Below, piece by piece: positions 1 to 8,725 of a stretch of 11,695 bases of DNA. The DNA comes from Conidiobolus incongruus B7586 (lineage: Eukaryota > Entomophthoromycota > Entomophthoromycetes > Entomophthorales > Conidiobolaceae): contig JNEM01012698.1 of assembly GCA_000697335.1 (NCBI GenBank), positions 1 through 11,695 on the forward strand, given 5' to 3'. The position numbers and the translations under genes are program-made. Below the pieces are notes generated by a model. The model was not told the origin of the DNA. It saw only the letters and a list, made by a program, of their open reading frames with translations, and did no database searches. Numbering within the stretch: position 1 is the stretch's first letter; each line of letters starts with the position of its first letter.

Positions 1-343
1 TATTATAATGATTATTAAATAATCATAATAATAATTTAATTGAAATAAAAAGGTATTTTTAAATTTTTTTTGCTTTTTATCATTTGATCAAAAAATAACA
101 ATAAAAACTAATTTTTTAAATTTTGGTAAATTTTAAATAATATCCCTTTTCCTTGAAAAGTGTTAAATCCAGCAATTAATAATAATTTTATATAAAATAT
201 TATTTTTATTACCTAATTATAAATCTTAAATGGTTTTAAAGTGCTTATAATTGAGTTACAATCATATTTAATTAAAAAACTTTTAATGATCATTACTTAA
301 ATATAATTAAAATTATATTAATAAAAAATAATTATGAATAAAT
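1..343 (-). mobile_element. 5' third of a decayed mariner element (copy M0), cut by the window edge
   Basis: This stretch lines up by eye, in the same orientation, with the head region of M1 (about 5640-6008) and with M4. The clearest anchor is ATTTTGGTAAATTTT near 120-134, matched in M1 near 5756-5770; the following 200 bases track M1 with many substitutions. The right end (about 317-343) resembles the terminal inverted repeat of M1 and is followed by a short ATATATA run, as at the other mariner heads. Only the 5' untranslated part and perhaps the start of the transposase region are inside the window; no open frame survives. It is more diverged than the other copies, so it may be older. The element continues beyond base 1. 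Confidence 0.72.
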
Positions 344-574
344 ATATAGTCTCAAAGTATTGATTCTCCTGTATATTTTGCATATAATTTATTTATTAAA
401 ACTAACAATATATTTGAAAAGCTAGAAATTAAAAATTTTGCCATTTCTCTAAACTAATATGTTATTTATTACCATATATCATTAATCACTTTTTAAATGA
501 AAATAAAAATTGATATAAAAATCTGAAAAAATTATTAGTCAGATTGATGTTTGTTTTTTTCACTACAATTTATC
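344..574. other. AT-rich intergenic stretch
   Basis: Between the head of mariner copy M0 and the possible coding remnant I see only AT-rich sequence. There is no open frame of note, no tRNA-like fold and no repeat unit beyond short A or T runs. It is probably spacer. Confidence 0.5.
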
Positions 575-1170
575 CACAAAATTAATTAAATGCAATTTGG
601 TCATTATAAAAAACCGTTTAACCTGTAAAGTTAGTTGAATCATTATCTGATAAAGAACTAATTAAAACATTTTGGATAATAGAATTAACATATATAATCA
701 GCAATATAATTTCAATCTGATAAGTTGGAAAAAATATTTACCTTGATGAAAATTTCAAAATAGGTTTGGGTTTTATCACTCATAAAAATCATAAAAATCC
801 TAATCAATATCACTATAATGAATTAGTACCATCAGCTATTTTAATACTGATTCCAAGTCCCAAAATAACTGAGGTGGATCTTACCAGTAATATCGAACCA
901 TTATTATTAATGACTCAACCAATTATTATCTCCAAACTTTCCTCAAGAGCCCAATTTCTTACAATCACCAGTTCCTTATGAAGTATCATTAAAATCCCAT
1001 TCATATTTCATATTTATTCACAGTTTATTCTTCCGAATTTATCCTTATAGTAGTAGAAATATGTAAATTAAAGATGATGACTCATTAATTATTTGTATTG
1101 AATGAGAACATAATAGATTAAACCAACCAATTAAATTATTTAATGATTTTATCAGATGTAATAGTTTCAT
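575..1170 (+). pseudogene. Possible remnant of an unrecognised protein-coding gene
   Basis: This block is clearly less AT-rich than its flanks and has protein-like composition. One frame is open from 724 to the stop at 979-981 (about 85 codons) and reads, in part, YLDENFKIGLGFITHKNHKN, then PNQYHYNELVPSAIL. A second frame carries on sensibly past that stop (about 965-1060: QSPVPYEVSLKSHSYF and on) and, after a stop, to about 1165. A third frame upstream (about 630-715) contains VESLSDKELIKTFW. No start codon, splice junctions or continuous frame joins them convincingly. I do not recognise the family. It could be a decayed gene, exons of a real gene whose introns I cannot place, or the transcribed upstream region of the dehydrogenase. 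The function is unknown. Confidence 0.35.
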
Positions 1171-1258
1171 AATATTAAAAAGTATTTAAAGTAAGTACTG
1201 ACATCACCTTAATCTTAAATTTTATAGCACTATTAATTATTTTTAACAACTATCACCC
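1171..1258 (+). promoter_or_regulatory. Probable promoter and 5' leader of the isocitrate dehydrogenase
   Basis: The 88 bases before the start codon must hold the proximal leader of the dehydrogenase gene. A TATAG-like box lies near 1222-1227, about 35 bases before the ATG. Just before the ATG is a pyrimidine/A-rich stretch ending CTATCACCC. TATA-like words are common in DNA this AT-rich, so the box is weak evidence; the assignment rests on position. Confidence 0.25.
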
Positions 1259-2894
1259 ATGTTGAAATCAAATCTGTTAAAAATATCATCAAATTTATTT
1301 GGACAAGCAGCTGCTCGCAATTGTAATATAATATAATATAATATAATAAACTCAAAAATTTTGATATTAATATAGTGGTAGATTCCAGTATTGCTAGAGT
1401 GAAAGTTGCTAACCCCGTAGTGGATTTGGATGGTGACGAAATGACTCGAATTATTTGGAGTTTAATTAAGGAGAAGGTAATATTTTAAACCTTATCTTAA
1501 TATATTATTTATCAAGTTTATTTAATAATTATATTATACTTACAATAACATGGTCAATATTACAAAATATTCTAAATTATATTTCTCAATAATATTATCA
1601 AACTATTAAAATACTTTATGAAAAAATTCTGATTATTATGTTTAACTAGTTAATAAAATTTAATATATTGATAGCTAATAGTAGTATTCATAATTTTTAG
1701 TTGATTTTCCCTTATGTCGATTTAGATATTAAATATTACGATTTGGGTTTACCTAACAGAGACGCCGTAAGTCAAATACTATTGAAATTTTATATAAAAC
1801 TAACTCAATATTAGACAAATGATCAAGTGACAGTAGACGCCGCTGAGGCTATTAAAAAATACAATGTAGGTATTAAATGTGCTACCATTACGCCCGACGA
1901 AGCTCGTGTCAAGGAATACAAATTGAAGCATATGTACAGATCTCCCAACGGTACATTGCGTAACATCCTTGGGGGTACCATTTTCAGAGAGCCCATTATT
2001 TTGGACAAGGTACCTCGTATTGTTAGCGGATGGACAGATCCCATTATTATTGGACGTCACGCCTTTGGTGACCAGTACAGAGCTACTGATACCTTGATCC
2101 CTGGTGAAGGTACTTTAACTCTTACTTTCACTCCCAAGGACCCTTCATTACCCAAGCAAGAGCTCAATATCTACGACTTCAAGGGCCCTGGTGTCGCTCT
2201 CGCCATGTACAATTTAGACAGCTCCATCGAAGGATTTGCACATAGTTGCTTCCAACTCGCCCTGTTGAAGAACTACCCTATGTATTTGAGTACTAAGAAT
2301 ACCATCCTCAAGAAGTACGATGGTCGCTTTATGGATATCTTCCAAGCTGTGTACGATCAGCACTACAAGAAGGATTTCGAAGCCAAGGGCATTTGGTACG
2401 AGCACCGTCTCATCGATGATATGGTAGCCTTCGCTTTGAAGAGCAAGGGCAAATTCGTATGGGCTTGCAAGAACTACGACGGGGATGTCCAATCCGACGT
2501 ATTGGCTCAAGGCTACGGCTCCTTAGGCCTCATGACCTCCTACCTCATTACCCCTGACGGTAAGACCATGGAGACCGAAGCAGCCCATGGTACTGTAACT
2601 CGTCACTACCGCGAACACCAAAAAGGCAACGAAACTTCAACCAATTCCATCGCATCCATCTTCGCATGGTCCAGAGGTTTAGCCCACCGTGCCAAATTGG
2701 ACAAGAATGTGGACCTCAAGCAATTCGCTGACGATCTCGAAGCCGCTACCAGACTTACAGTGGATGAAGACAGCATCATGACTAAGGATTTGGCTTTGAC
2801 AATTCATGGTAAAGACATGAAGCGTGAGCACTACGTTACCACTACCGAGTTTTTGGAAGCTGTTGCAGGTAGATTGAAAGCTTTGAGGAATTAA
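1259..2894 (+). CDS. IDP1: Mitochondrial NADP-dependent isocitrate dehydrogenase, 4 exons, 436 aa
   Basis: Oxidises and decarboxylates isocitrate to 2-oxoglutarate, making NADPH in the mitochondrial matrix; homodimer, Mg/Mn-dependent. Exons by splice sites and frame: 1259-1322, 1376-1476, 1701-1766, 1815-2894; all introns are GT...AG (53, 224 and 48 nt), the last with ACTAAC at 1799-1804. The spliced frame is unbroken and matches the eukaryotic family throughout. Residues 1-21 (K3, K8, R20, no acids, rich in Leu/Ser/Asn/Ala) look like a mitochondrial presequence. By comparison with human IDH1 numbering: isocitrate-binding S120, N122, R126, R135 and R158 (human R132), catalytic Y165 and K238, metal-binding D278, D301 and D305, NADP-binding HGTVTRH at 335-341. 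All key residues are present. The C-terminus is ALRN, not a peroxisomal SKL-type signal. Exon 4 uses GC-richer codons (AAG, CTC, GGC) than the rest of the window, which suggests high expression. Confidence 0.96.
1324..1348 (+). repeat. Pentanucleotide repeat (TAATA)5 in intron 1 of the dehydrogenase
   Basis: Five perfect tandem copies of TAATA start one base after the first G of the 5' splice site and fill about half of the 53-nt intron that interrupts the mitochondrial presequence. The repeat overlaps the donor region (GTAATA), so length changes would leave the donor intact but change intron size. If the intron were kept, the frame would hit a stop within it. Confidence 0.85.
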
Positions 2895-3121
2895 TTGAAT
2901 TTAATAAATAAATAACCCACATCAGTGTCATTAATTGAATTTATACTAATCAATTTCTAAAATTTATAAATCAAATTGAACAATTGCTATTATATTGTAT
3001 TTTTCAAAAAATTGAATACAATCTATAATATTGAATTGATCAAATAAATGAAATATGGGTTAAAATTAATAGCAAAATTATTATCATTATTGTTATTGTT
3101 ATTGCTATTATTCAAATAATT
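2895..3121. other. Convergent intergenic region with an ATT/GTT-type simple repeat
   Basis: This is the only space between two genes that face each other, so it holds both 3' UTRs and both poly(A) sites. A degenerate trinucleotide run of ATT, GTT and CAT units occupies about 3077-3112, just after the stop of the minus-strand gene. I see no gene here. Confidence 0.6.
2903..2908 (+). terminator. AATAAA poly(A) signal of the dehydrogenase
   Basis: AATAAA lies 9 bases after the TAA stop, inside TTAATAAATAAATAAC. It is the canonical position-independent signal and close to the stop, giving a very short 3' UTR. Such words are frequent in AT-rich DNA, so another signal could be used instead. Confidence 0.45.
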
Positions 3122-4684
3122 TTATTGATAAGGCTTGTGATAAATACTTAACCATCCTTCTCTCCTAGATTTGGGATGTCCCCACCTAACAATTATTAAT
3201 CATTCAAAATAACAATAATACTATAATTATATAAAAATAACTTACAATTCTATTAATTTGAATCCGTTTTCAAGCTTCAATTTACCGTTAGGTAGTAAAG
3301 TTTCTATCATACTAAAAATAAATTGGGGATATTCGCGATAATGATTAGGGAATTTAGTAGTATTCGCTATAAAATATTAGTATAGATTAATATGTAAAGA
3401 TATGAAACTTACGTTGGGGTGGTACAAAATCGAAAACACAATCGGGACTCCTCTGATGTCGAATATCAATATCACCTTCTGTTCGAAACATTAGGAGGGT
3501 GAGTTTACTCGTGCGAATGTAGCTGTCGTCGATGTCTTCAGCCAGGATTTTGTGGTCCATTGTGAGTTGGATCCATGCAACGTTCTCTACGTAGCGTAAC
3601 TTCCATTGATTGGTAATAGCTTGGACTATTTTGCACAGTAGAGGTTTTGGAACGAAAATCATTAAGAAGCCGTTCTTCAGGAGTTTGGGAATGGGGAGAT
3701 CAATAAGTTGGGAGACTGTGATGGGTGCGCGATGAGGTGAGTGATCGTTGGTTGGCATGTAGTTATCGGCAACGAGTGGTGGATTCATTAATATGCATTC
3801 AACCTGACCAATACCCGAAAAGCCGATTAATTGCTTGAAATTTTGGAGCAGATCAATACCCAAACGTTTGCCACCTCTCAAATTGTGCGCTTGACGCATT
3901 GTGGTAATGCGATGCGCCCATGACATGGGAATGGGATTGGGAGGAATGCGGACATAGCTAGGTTGGGTAGGATCCTGAGGTAATTGCTTTTTGACTAGTA
4001 CAAAGCTTTTACCAAGATCATCCAACACTCGTAAATGGGTGTTTCTATAGTGTTCTCTCTTGAGGCTACTGGATTGCTTCTTACCAGCACCACCAGTACC
4101 AGAGCGCTTCACTCGTTTTTTGGAAACTAATCCCATTTCAATTTCCCAATCAGAGTCATCCAAATCAATATCACTAAACAACAGTTAATATTTAATTAAT
4201 TACAATCATCAATAAAATTACTCGTATTCTTCAAATTCTTCATCCTCATCAGGTACATATAAATCATCATTATACCAATTATACTCATCATCATCTCTCC
4301 CACCATTCAAATCCAACAAATTCCAATTATTCTTGAGTGCACTCTCCACAGTAAATACACTTGTATTTTTGAACAATTCCTCCAATTGTGATTCTGTCAA
4401 TGCCATATTCTCATTATTCGTATTAGAGCCAGCATCACCATCGGGCTCTGTACCAGCATCTGTGGGGTTTGCAGAAGGTGACTGATTCTGAATTTTTTCT
4501 AACTCTTCGAACTTTTTCATAATAGCTTCCACACTCTCGTCGTCTTCTACGTAACCAACATAATGGGAAGCACTAAATCCAATTAGTTTATATTACATTA
4601 ATAAAATAATATTAATTACCTAATATTTTGACCATCATAATAACTTCTACTACTTGATTTTCTTTTAGATCTCCTACTACTCAT
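3122..4684 (-). CDS. MT-A70 family adenine-methyltransferase-like subunit (probably non-catalytic), 5 exons, 453 aa
   Basis: Exons on the minus strand: 4684-4620, 4572-4222, 4173-3413, 3366-3246, 3185-3122. Introns of 47, 48, 46 and 60 nt are GT...AG and the joined frame is open to TAA; codons split by the introns still give sensible residues. Layout: basic, Ser-rich N-terminus (residues 1-14); low-complexity middle; very acidic stretch around 108-150; basic nuclear-signal-like KKRVKR near 157-162; MT-A70 Rossmann domain from about 255. Family landmarks run in order: VECILMNPPL (the NPPL at 269-272 stands where active enzymes have DPPW, and METTL14 has EPPL), KNGFLMIFV, YVENVAWIQ, YIRTSKLTLLMFR, PQFIFSMIE, and the C-terminal KLIELWGHPKSRREGW. 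The altered motif suggests a structural or nucleic-acid-binding partner of an active MT-A70 enzyme, as METTL14 is for METTL3 or MTA9 for MTA1. MT-A70 membership is firm; which subgroup (METTL14, Kar4 or the MTA9 type of the DNA 6mA complex) is not settled. Confidence 0.9.
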
Positions 4685-4874
4685 CTTTATTTATTTATAA
4701 TTAATTTATTTTATTTTGTATCGCGAATTAATTTTAGATGATTTATATAGAATTTTTAATTTGATTAATATTATGGGAAATTATATATTCCAATTATAAA
4801 TTTAATAAGATTATTTTTGGATTAAAATTAAAATCAAAGTTTTAATTATTAGTATAGAAATTAAATAATGGCAC
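4685..4874 (-). promoter_or_regulatory. Upstream region of the MT-A70 gene with a TCGCGA palindrome
   Basis: Between the start codon (4684) and the first transposon lie about 190 bases that must hold the promoter. TCGCGA at 4721-4726, about 37 bases before the ATG, stands out because C and G are otherwise almost absent. A TATATAAA-like box lies at 4742-4749 on the minus strand. Both are candidates only; the TATA-like word is expected by chance at this base composition. Confidence 0.3.
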
Positions 4875-6008
4875 AATTTTGAAATAAAAATTAAACAAAT
4901 AAATTAATAAATAATATAAAATTAATACCCTCTTTTATTATTAATAACTTTTTTCTATATTTTTGGTAAGCTTTTAGTACTTAAAAATAATTTTTTTTAT
5001 TAAAGACTAAAATTTAATATTTTACAAACCAATTTAATTTATTTATAGGAATTTTTTTTCTTATAAGCTGTTTTTTTAACAGTCTAAAACAATTATCATC
5101 ATATAAGTTATAATCAAGTGAATATATTAGATATGGTAACTTTCTCTAGTTTTTTTATATAAAAAATCTTTTATAGCTTTAACTTTATATATTTTATAAT
5201 TATTATGTAAAATAATAAGTGATTTTAATTTATATTGAAAATATTATTTAAAAATTATTTGATTTAAAAAAATAATATTTAATTTACTAATAATTAATTT
5301 TTCATAAGATATTAAATAAACAAACTATATAATATTATAATCTATTATAATTAATATTTACTTATATTTAAAGTGTTTATTTATTGGAATTTATACAGAG
5401 AATTAATTTAACTTAAAATTTTATTTTATTTTATTTTTAAGTAAAAGATTATATAAAAAAATTTAAAATTCATTAATTATAAGTATTTATTGCAAAATCT
5501 TTGTTTTTGTTTATACCTTAATAAGTTTAATTTAGTTATAATTACTCTAGTTTTCTTTTAGGTTTTTGTTAAATTATAAAAAATTTATTTTATATTTTTA
5601 TTTATTAATTTGAATTTAAACTTAAGTAAATATAATATGCTTATATAATTAATATTAAATTACTTTGATAGTTTTTTAAAAATAATTAAAAGATATTTTT
5701 TAATATAGTTTTTTTATTAATAAATGAAAAGTAATAATAGAAATTAATTTTTTTAAATTTTGGTAAATTTTGAATAATGTCCTTTTTATCTTTAAAATCA
5801 CAAATCTAGTGATATATAGTAATTTTAGATAAAGCACCATCTTTATAAGCTATTTACAAGTTTTAGATGATTTTAAAAAGTTTATGGTTAAGTTTTAAAA
5901 ATACAAAAATGAAAGTTTTTTGATAATTATAATTTAGTTTAAACTTAAGTAAATTTAAGTATAAATTTTAAAATTAAAATATTTTAATAAAAAAATAATC
6001 AAAATTAA
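4875..6008 (-). mobile_element. Decayed mariner (D,D34D Tc1/mariner) element M1
   Basis: Its coding strand is the minus strand; the head is at the right, against the TA run at 6009-6032, and the tail at the left. It mirrors M2 (7595-8725) base for base over nearly its full length. The transposase remnant lies at about 4930-5790. The site of the second catalytic Asp reads CAT AAT (His-Asn) at 5207-5202, where mariners have HDN. The left end is less certain: a weak match to the head repeat is seen near 4875-4895. Many stops and small indels break the frame, so the element could not move by itself. Confidence 0.82.
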
Positions 6009-6032
6009 ATATATATATATATATATATATAT
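6009..6032. repeat. (AT)12 run at the junction of mariner M1 and the Tc1-like element
   Basis: An uninterrupted AT dinucleotide run separates the head of M1 from the left end of the Tc1-like element. Both families insert at TA and duplicate it, so the run is a natural target and also makes the exact junction impossible to fix to the base. Its mirror is 7571-7594. Confidence 0.9.
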
Positions 6033-6033
6033 A

Positions 6034-6128
6034 CTAACCCATAAATTAAGTTAGAAAATAAAAATCACTTATATATTTACCTATAACTTAAACAATTTTT
6101 AACTAAATTAATTTAAATTAAAATATAT
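6034..6128 (+). repeat. Left terminal inverted repeat of the Tc1-like element
   Basis: About 95 bases that match the reverse complement of 7475-7569 with one clear C/T difference (AAACAATTT here, AAATAATTT there). Confidence 0.88.
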
Positions 6129-6369
6129 CACCTGATTATAAAAAGATATATTTAGTTATATTTAATTATATTTAATATATTATTGGTTAATATATCAAAT
6201 CTTAAATTTTAAATAATATAAGTTATAAATATATAGGTTTAAGAGTTAAAAGGGTATATAAAACAAAAATTACATAAATTTTTTCTCTTTTATTAAATTA
6301 TATATATATATATATATTAATATTATTAAAATAATTAAATCCCTCTTTAAAAAGTTTCATTTGTATATT

Positions 6370-7344
6370 AATCAAATCTATAATAAAGATAAATCAACTT
6401 GTAAGATTACTGGAATTACTAGTGTTAGCTAGTTTACTATAGCTAAGGTTATTAAAAATTATGATAAGAATATATCTAAACTTAACTTAAGTATATTAAG
6501 ATTATAAATAAATATAATAAAAAGTATATTTGTAGGTTGGTTAATAAAGGTAAGTATAATATTACTATAGAAGTACAAAAAGAATTATAAAACTATATAA
6601 AAATATTAGTTTGTATTAATACTATTATATATATTTTATATTATAATAGATACTACTTGCATTTTAAAAAAAACACCCCCAACTAAAAAAGTCCCAATAT
6701 AAAATTAAACAAGAGTTTAAATATCACTATTAAAGTTAAACTAAAACTAATTAGAATAAGGTTATTTAGTTTAATGAAACAAAAATATATTTTAGTAAAT
6801 TTAATAAAAAAGCTAAATATTTCAGAAAAAACAAAGAATTACTTTATAATCATTATGTTATTTTAACCTAAAAATATAATGATAGGTTGATTATAGTTTA
6901 AGGATATATATTATCTTTTAGTATAAGGTATCTTTATAAAGTTAATAAAAGAATTAATGTTAAGATGTATTAAAATATTTTAAATAATAAATTTAAAAAA
7001 ACTATTAAATGGTATAGGTTAAATAAATCAGATATTATTTTCTAACAAGATAATATTCCTTGTTATATTGTTATTTCTACTACCAAATGGTTTAAAAATA
7101 ATAAAATAATAGTTATAAAATAGCTTCCTTAATCTTTTAATCTTAATTTAATTAAATACCTTTAGGATTAGTTAAAAAAAATAATTAAAGTTTTCCCACC
7201 AACAAAAAATTTAAATAAGCTTTAAGAATATATTTAAGAAGTTTAGAACAAATTTAATCTTTTTTAATATAAGAAATTAGTTAACTCTATATTTATAAAC
7301 TTAAGGAAGTTAGAAAAGCAAAAGATAGATATACTAAGTTTTAA
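6370..7344 (+). pseudogene. Broken Tc1-like transposase (DD34E)
   Basis: Would have cut and pasted the element at TA sites. Parts in order: a paired-like helix-turn-helix at about 6385-6465 (KDKSTCKITGITSVS, a stop, FTIAKVIKNYD); a poorly preserved first catalytic region; INVKMY...NILNNKF near 6955-6995; the second catalytic Asp in QDN at 7046-7054; then the family's WP.QSPDLNPIE.LW..LK block at 7121-7180, reading LP, stop, SFNLNLIKYL. The position of the catalytic Glu is Lys (AAA, 7154-7156), 34 residues after the Asp, the Tc1 spacing. FPPTKNLNKL (about 7192-7221) and a C-terminal VRKAKDRYTKF ending at TAA 7342-7344 follow in a different frame, so there is at least one frameshift. Stops sit where Gln or Trp is expected (7043, 7121, 7130, 7163). 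Confidence 0.88.
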
Positions 7345-7474
7345 TTTTTTTTTATAACCAAAACACACAAATCTATAACTTACTTTAAATAAAATTTAAA
7401 TTTTAATATAACAACTAAAAGTTAATATAATTAAATCAAATATATTTAATTATAAATAAATAATATAAGTTTAT

Positions 7475-7569
7475 TATATATTTTAATTTAAATTAATTTA
7501 GTTAAAAATTATTTAAGTTATAGGTAAATATATAAGTGATTTTTATTTTCTAACTTAATTTATGGGTTA
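7475..7569 (-). repeat. Right terminal inverted repeat of the Tc1-like element
   Basis: Inverted partner of 6034-6128. It ends in GGGTTAG directly before the TA run at 7571-7594. Confidence 0.88.
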
Positions 7570-7570
7570 G

Positions 7571-7594
7571 TATATATATATATATATATATATA
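7571..7594. repeat. (TA)12 run at the junction of the Tc1-like element and mariner M2
   Basis: Mirror image of the AT run at 6009-6032 and of the same length. It marks the TA insertion point shared by the Tc1-like element and the head of M2. Confidence 0.9.
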
Positions 7595-8725
7595 TTTAAT
7601 TTTGATTATTTTTTTATTAAAATATTTTAATTTTAAAATTTATACTTAAATTTACTTAAGTCTAAACTAAATTATGATTATCAAAAAACTTTCATTTTTG
7701 TATTTTTAAAACTTAACCATAAATTTTTTAAAATCATCTAAAACTTGTAAATAGCTTATAAAGATGGTGCTTTATCTAAAATTACTATATATCACTAGAT
7801 TTGTGATTTTAAAGATAAAAAGGACATTATTCAAAATTTACCAAAATTTAAAAAAATTAATTTCTATTATTACTTTTCATTTATTAATAAAAAAACTATA
7901 TTAAAAAATATCTTTTTATTACTTTTAAAAAACTATCAAAGTATTTAATATTAATTATATAAGCATATTATATTTATTTAAATTCAAATTAATAAATAAA
8001 AATATAAAATAAATATTTTATAATTTAACAAAAACCTAAAAGAAAACTAGAGTAATTATAACTAAATTAAACTTATTAAGGTATAAACAAAAACAAAGGT
8101 TTTTGCAATAAATACTTATAATTAATTAATTTTAAATTCCTTTATATAATCTTTTACTTAATAATAAAACAAAATAATAGGTTAAGCTAAATTAATCCCT
8201 TTTATAAATTCTAATAAACAAATATTTTAAATATAAGCAAATATTAATTAATATAATAGATGATAATAATATATAGTTTGTTTATTTAATATCCTAAGGA
8301 AGATCAATTAATAGTAAACTATATATTATTTTTTTTAAATAAAATAATTTCTAAATAATGGTTTTAATATAAATTAAAAGTATTTTTATTTTGCATGATA
8401 ATTGTAAATTATATAAAATTAAACCTATAAAAGATTTTTTATATAAATAAAATAAAAAGAGTTATTATATCTAATATATTCATTTGATTATACCTATATG
8501 ACTATAATTGTTTTAGACAATTGAATTATTAGCTTATTAGAAAAAAAATTCCTGTTAATAAATTAATTTAGTTTATAACATATTAAATTTCAGTCTTTAA
8601 TAAAAAGAACTATTTTTTAGATATTAGAAGCTTACCAAAAATCTAGAAAAGAGTTATTAATAATAAAAAAAACTATTAATTTTATATTATTTATTAATTT
8701 TTATATATTTTTTATTGATTTTTTT
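7595..8725 (+). mobile_element. Decayed mariner (D,D34D) element M2
   Basis: Head at the left against the TA run, tail at the right near 8700-8725 (approximate). The transposase remnant on the plus strand covers about 7810-8670. Visible parts: VIITKLNLLRYKQKQRF at about 8053-8103; the second catalytic Asp in CAT GAT AAT at 8394-8402; the third Asp in GACTATAATTGT (DYNC) at 8500-8511, then FRQL; and near the end FNKKNYFLDIRSLPKI before a stop where mariners have Trp. The Asp-to-Asp distance is 103 bases instead of the 105 of an intact D34D, so a small deletion lies between them. It is the mirror copy of M1. Confidence 0.87.

Larger units (their letters stand above)
4901..6128 (+). repeat. Left arm of a 3.8-kb palindrome
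   Basis: This arm is the inverted match of 7475-8700, with the axis near 6801. It holds nearly all of mariner M1, the TA run and the outer 95 bases of the Tc1-like element. Similarity is uneven: from about 5509 inward it is nearly identical to the other arm (only a few differences per 100 bases by eye), while the outer part, 4901-5508, is clearly more diverged (roughly four of five bases matching, with indels). Confidence 0.88.
6033..7570 (+). mobile_element. Decayed Tc1-like element (DD34E) with inverted ends
   Basis: An element of about 1.54 kb bounded by TA runs on both sides. Its ends begin CTAACCCATAAATTAAG and are inverted copies: 6034-6128 and 7475-7569 differ at about one position, and weaker inverted similarity runs on for roughly another 120 bases. 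Between them is one transposase remnant on the plus strand. Such long inverted ends are known in some Tc1 relatives, but here the high identity may instead come from the same event that evened out the flanking mariner halves. The element is dead: several stops and at least one frame change. Confidence 0.88.
7475..8700 (-). repeat. Right arm of the 3.8-kb palindrome
   Basis: Inverted match of 4901-6128. The inner part (7475 to about 8098) is nearly identical to the left arm; the outer part (about 8099-8700) is visibly more diverged. The two arms are separated by the interior of the Tc1-like element (about 1.35 kb). Confidence 0.88.

Noticed and set aside
1800-2510. Open minus-strand frames of 70-100 codons opposite the dehydrogenase exon
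   Set aside because: They lie antisense to a highly conserved exon, have no family resemblance and come from its codon bias.
4218-4532. Separate small acidic-protein gene on the minus strand
   Set aside because: Its end is an intron 5' splice site (GA|GTAATT) and its frame joins 4173 downstream and 4620 upstream; it is exon 2 of the MT-A70 gene.
6009-7594. CRISPR array or satellite from the repeated AT tracts
   Set aside because: The tracts are simple dinucleotide runs at transposon junctions, with no repeat-spacer pattern.
4901-8700. LTR retroelement with 1.2-kb terminal repeats
   Set aside because: The repeats are inverted, not direct, and the content is Tc1 and mariner transposase; no gag, protease or reverse transcriptase motifs are seen.
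4901-8700. Polinton/Maverick-like element with long inverted ends
   Set aside because: Far too short, and no DNA polymerase, integrase or capsid-like reading is present; the arms are explained by mariner copies.
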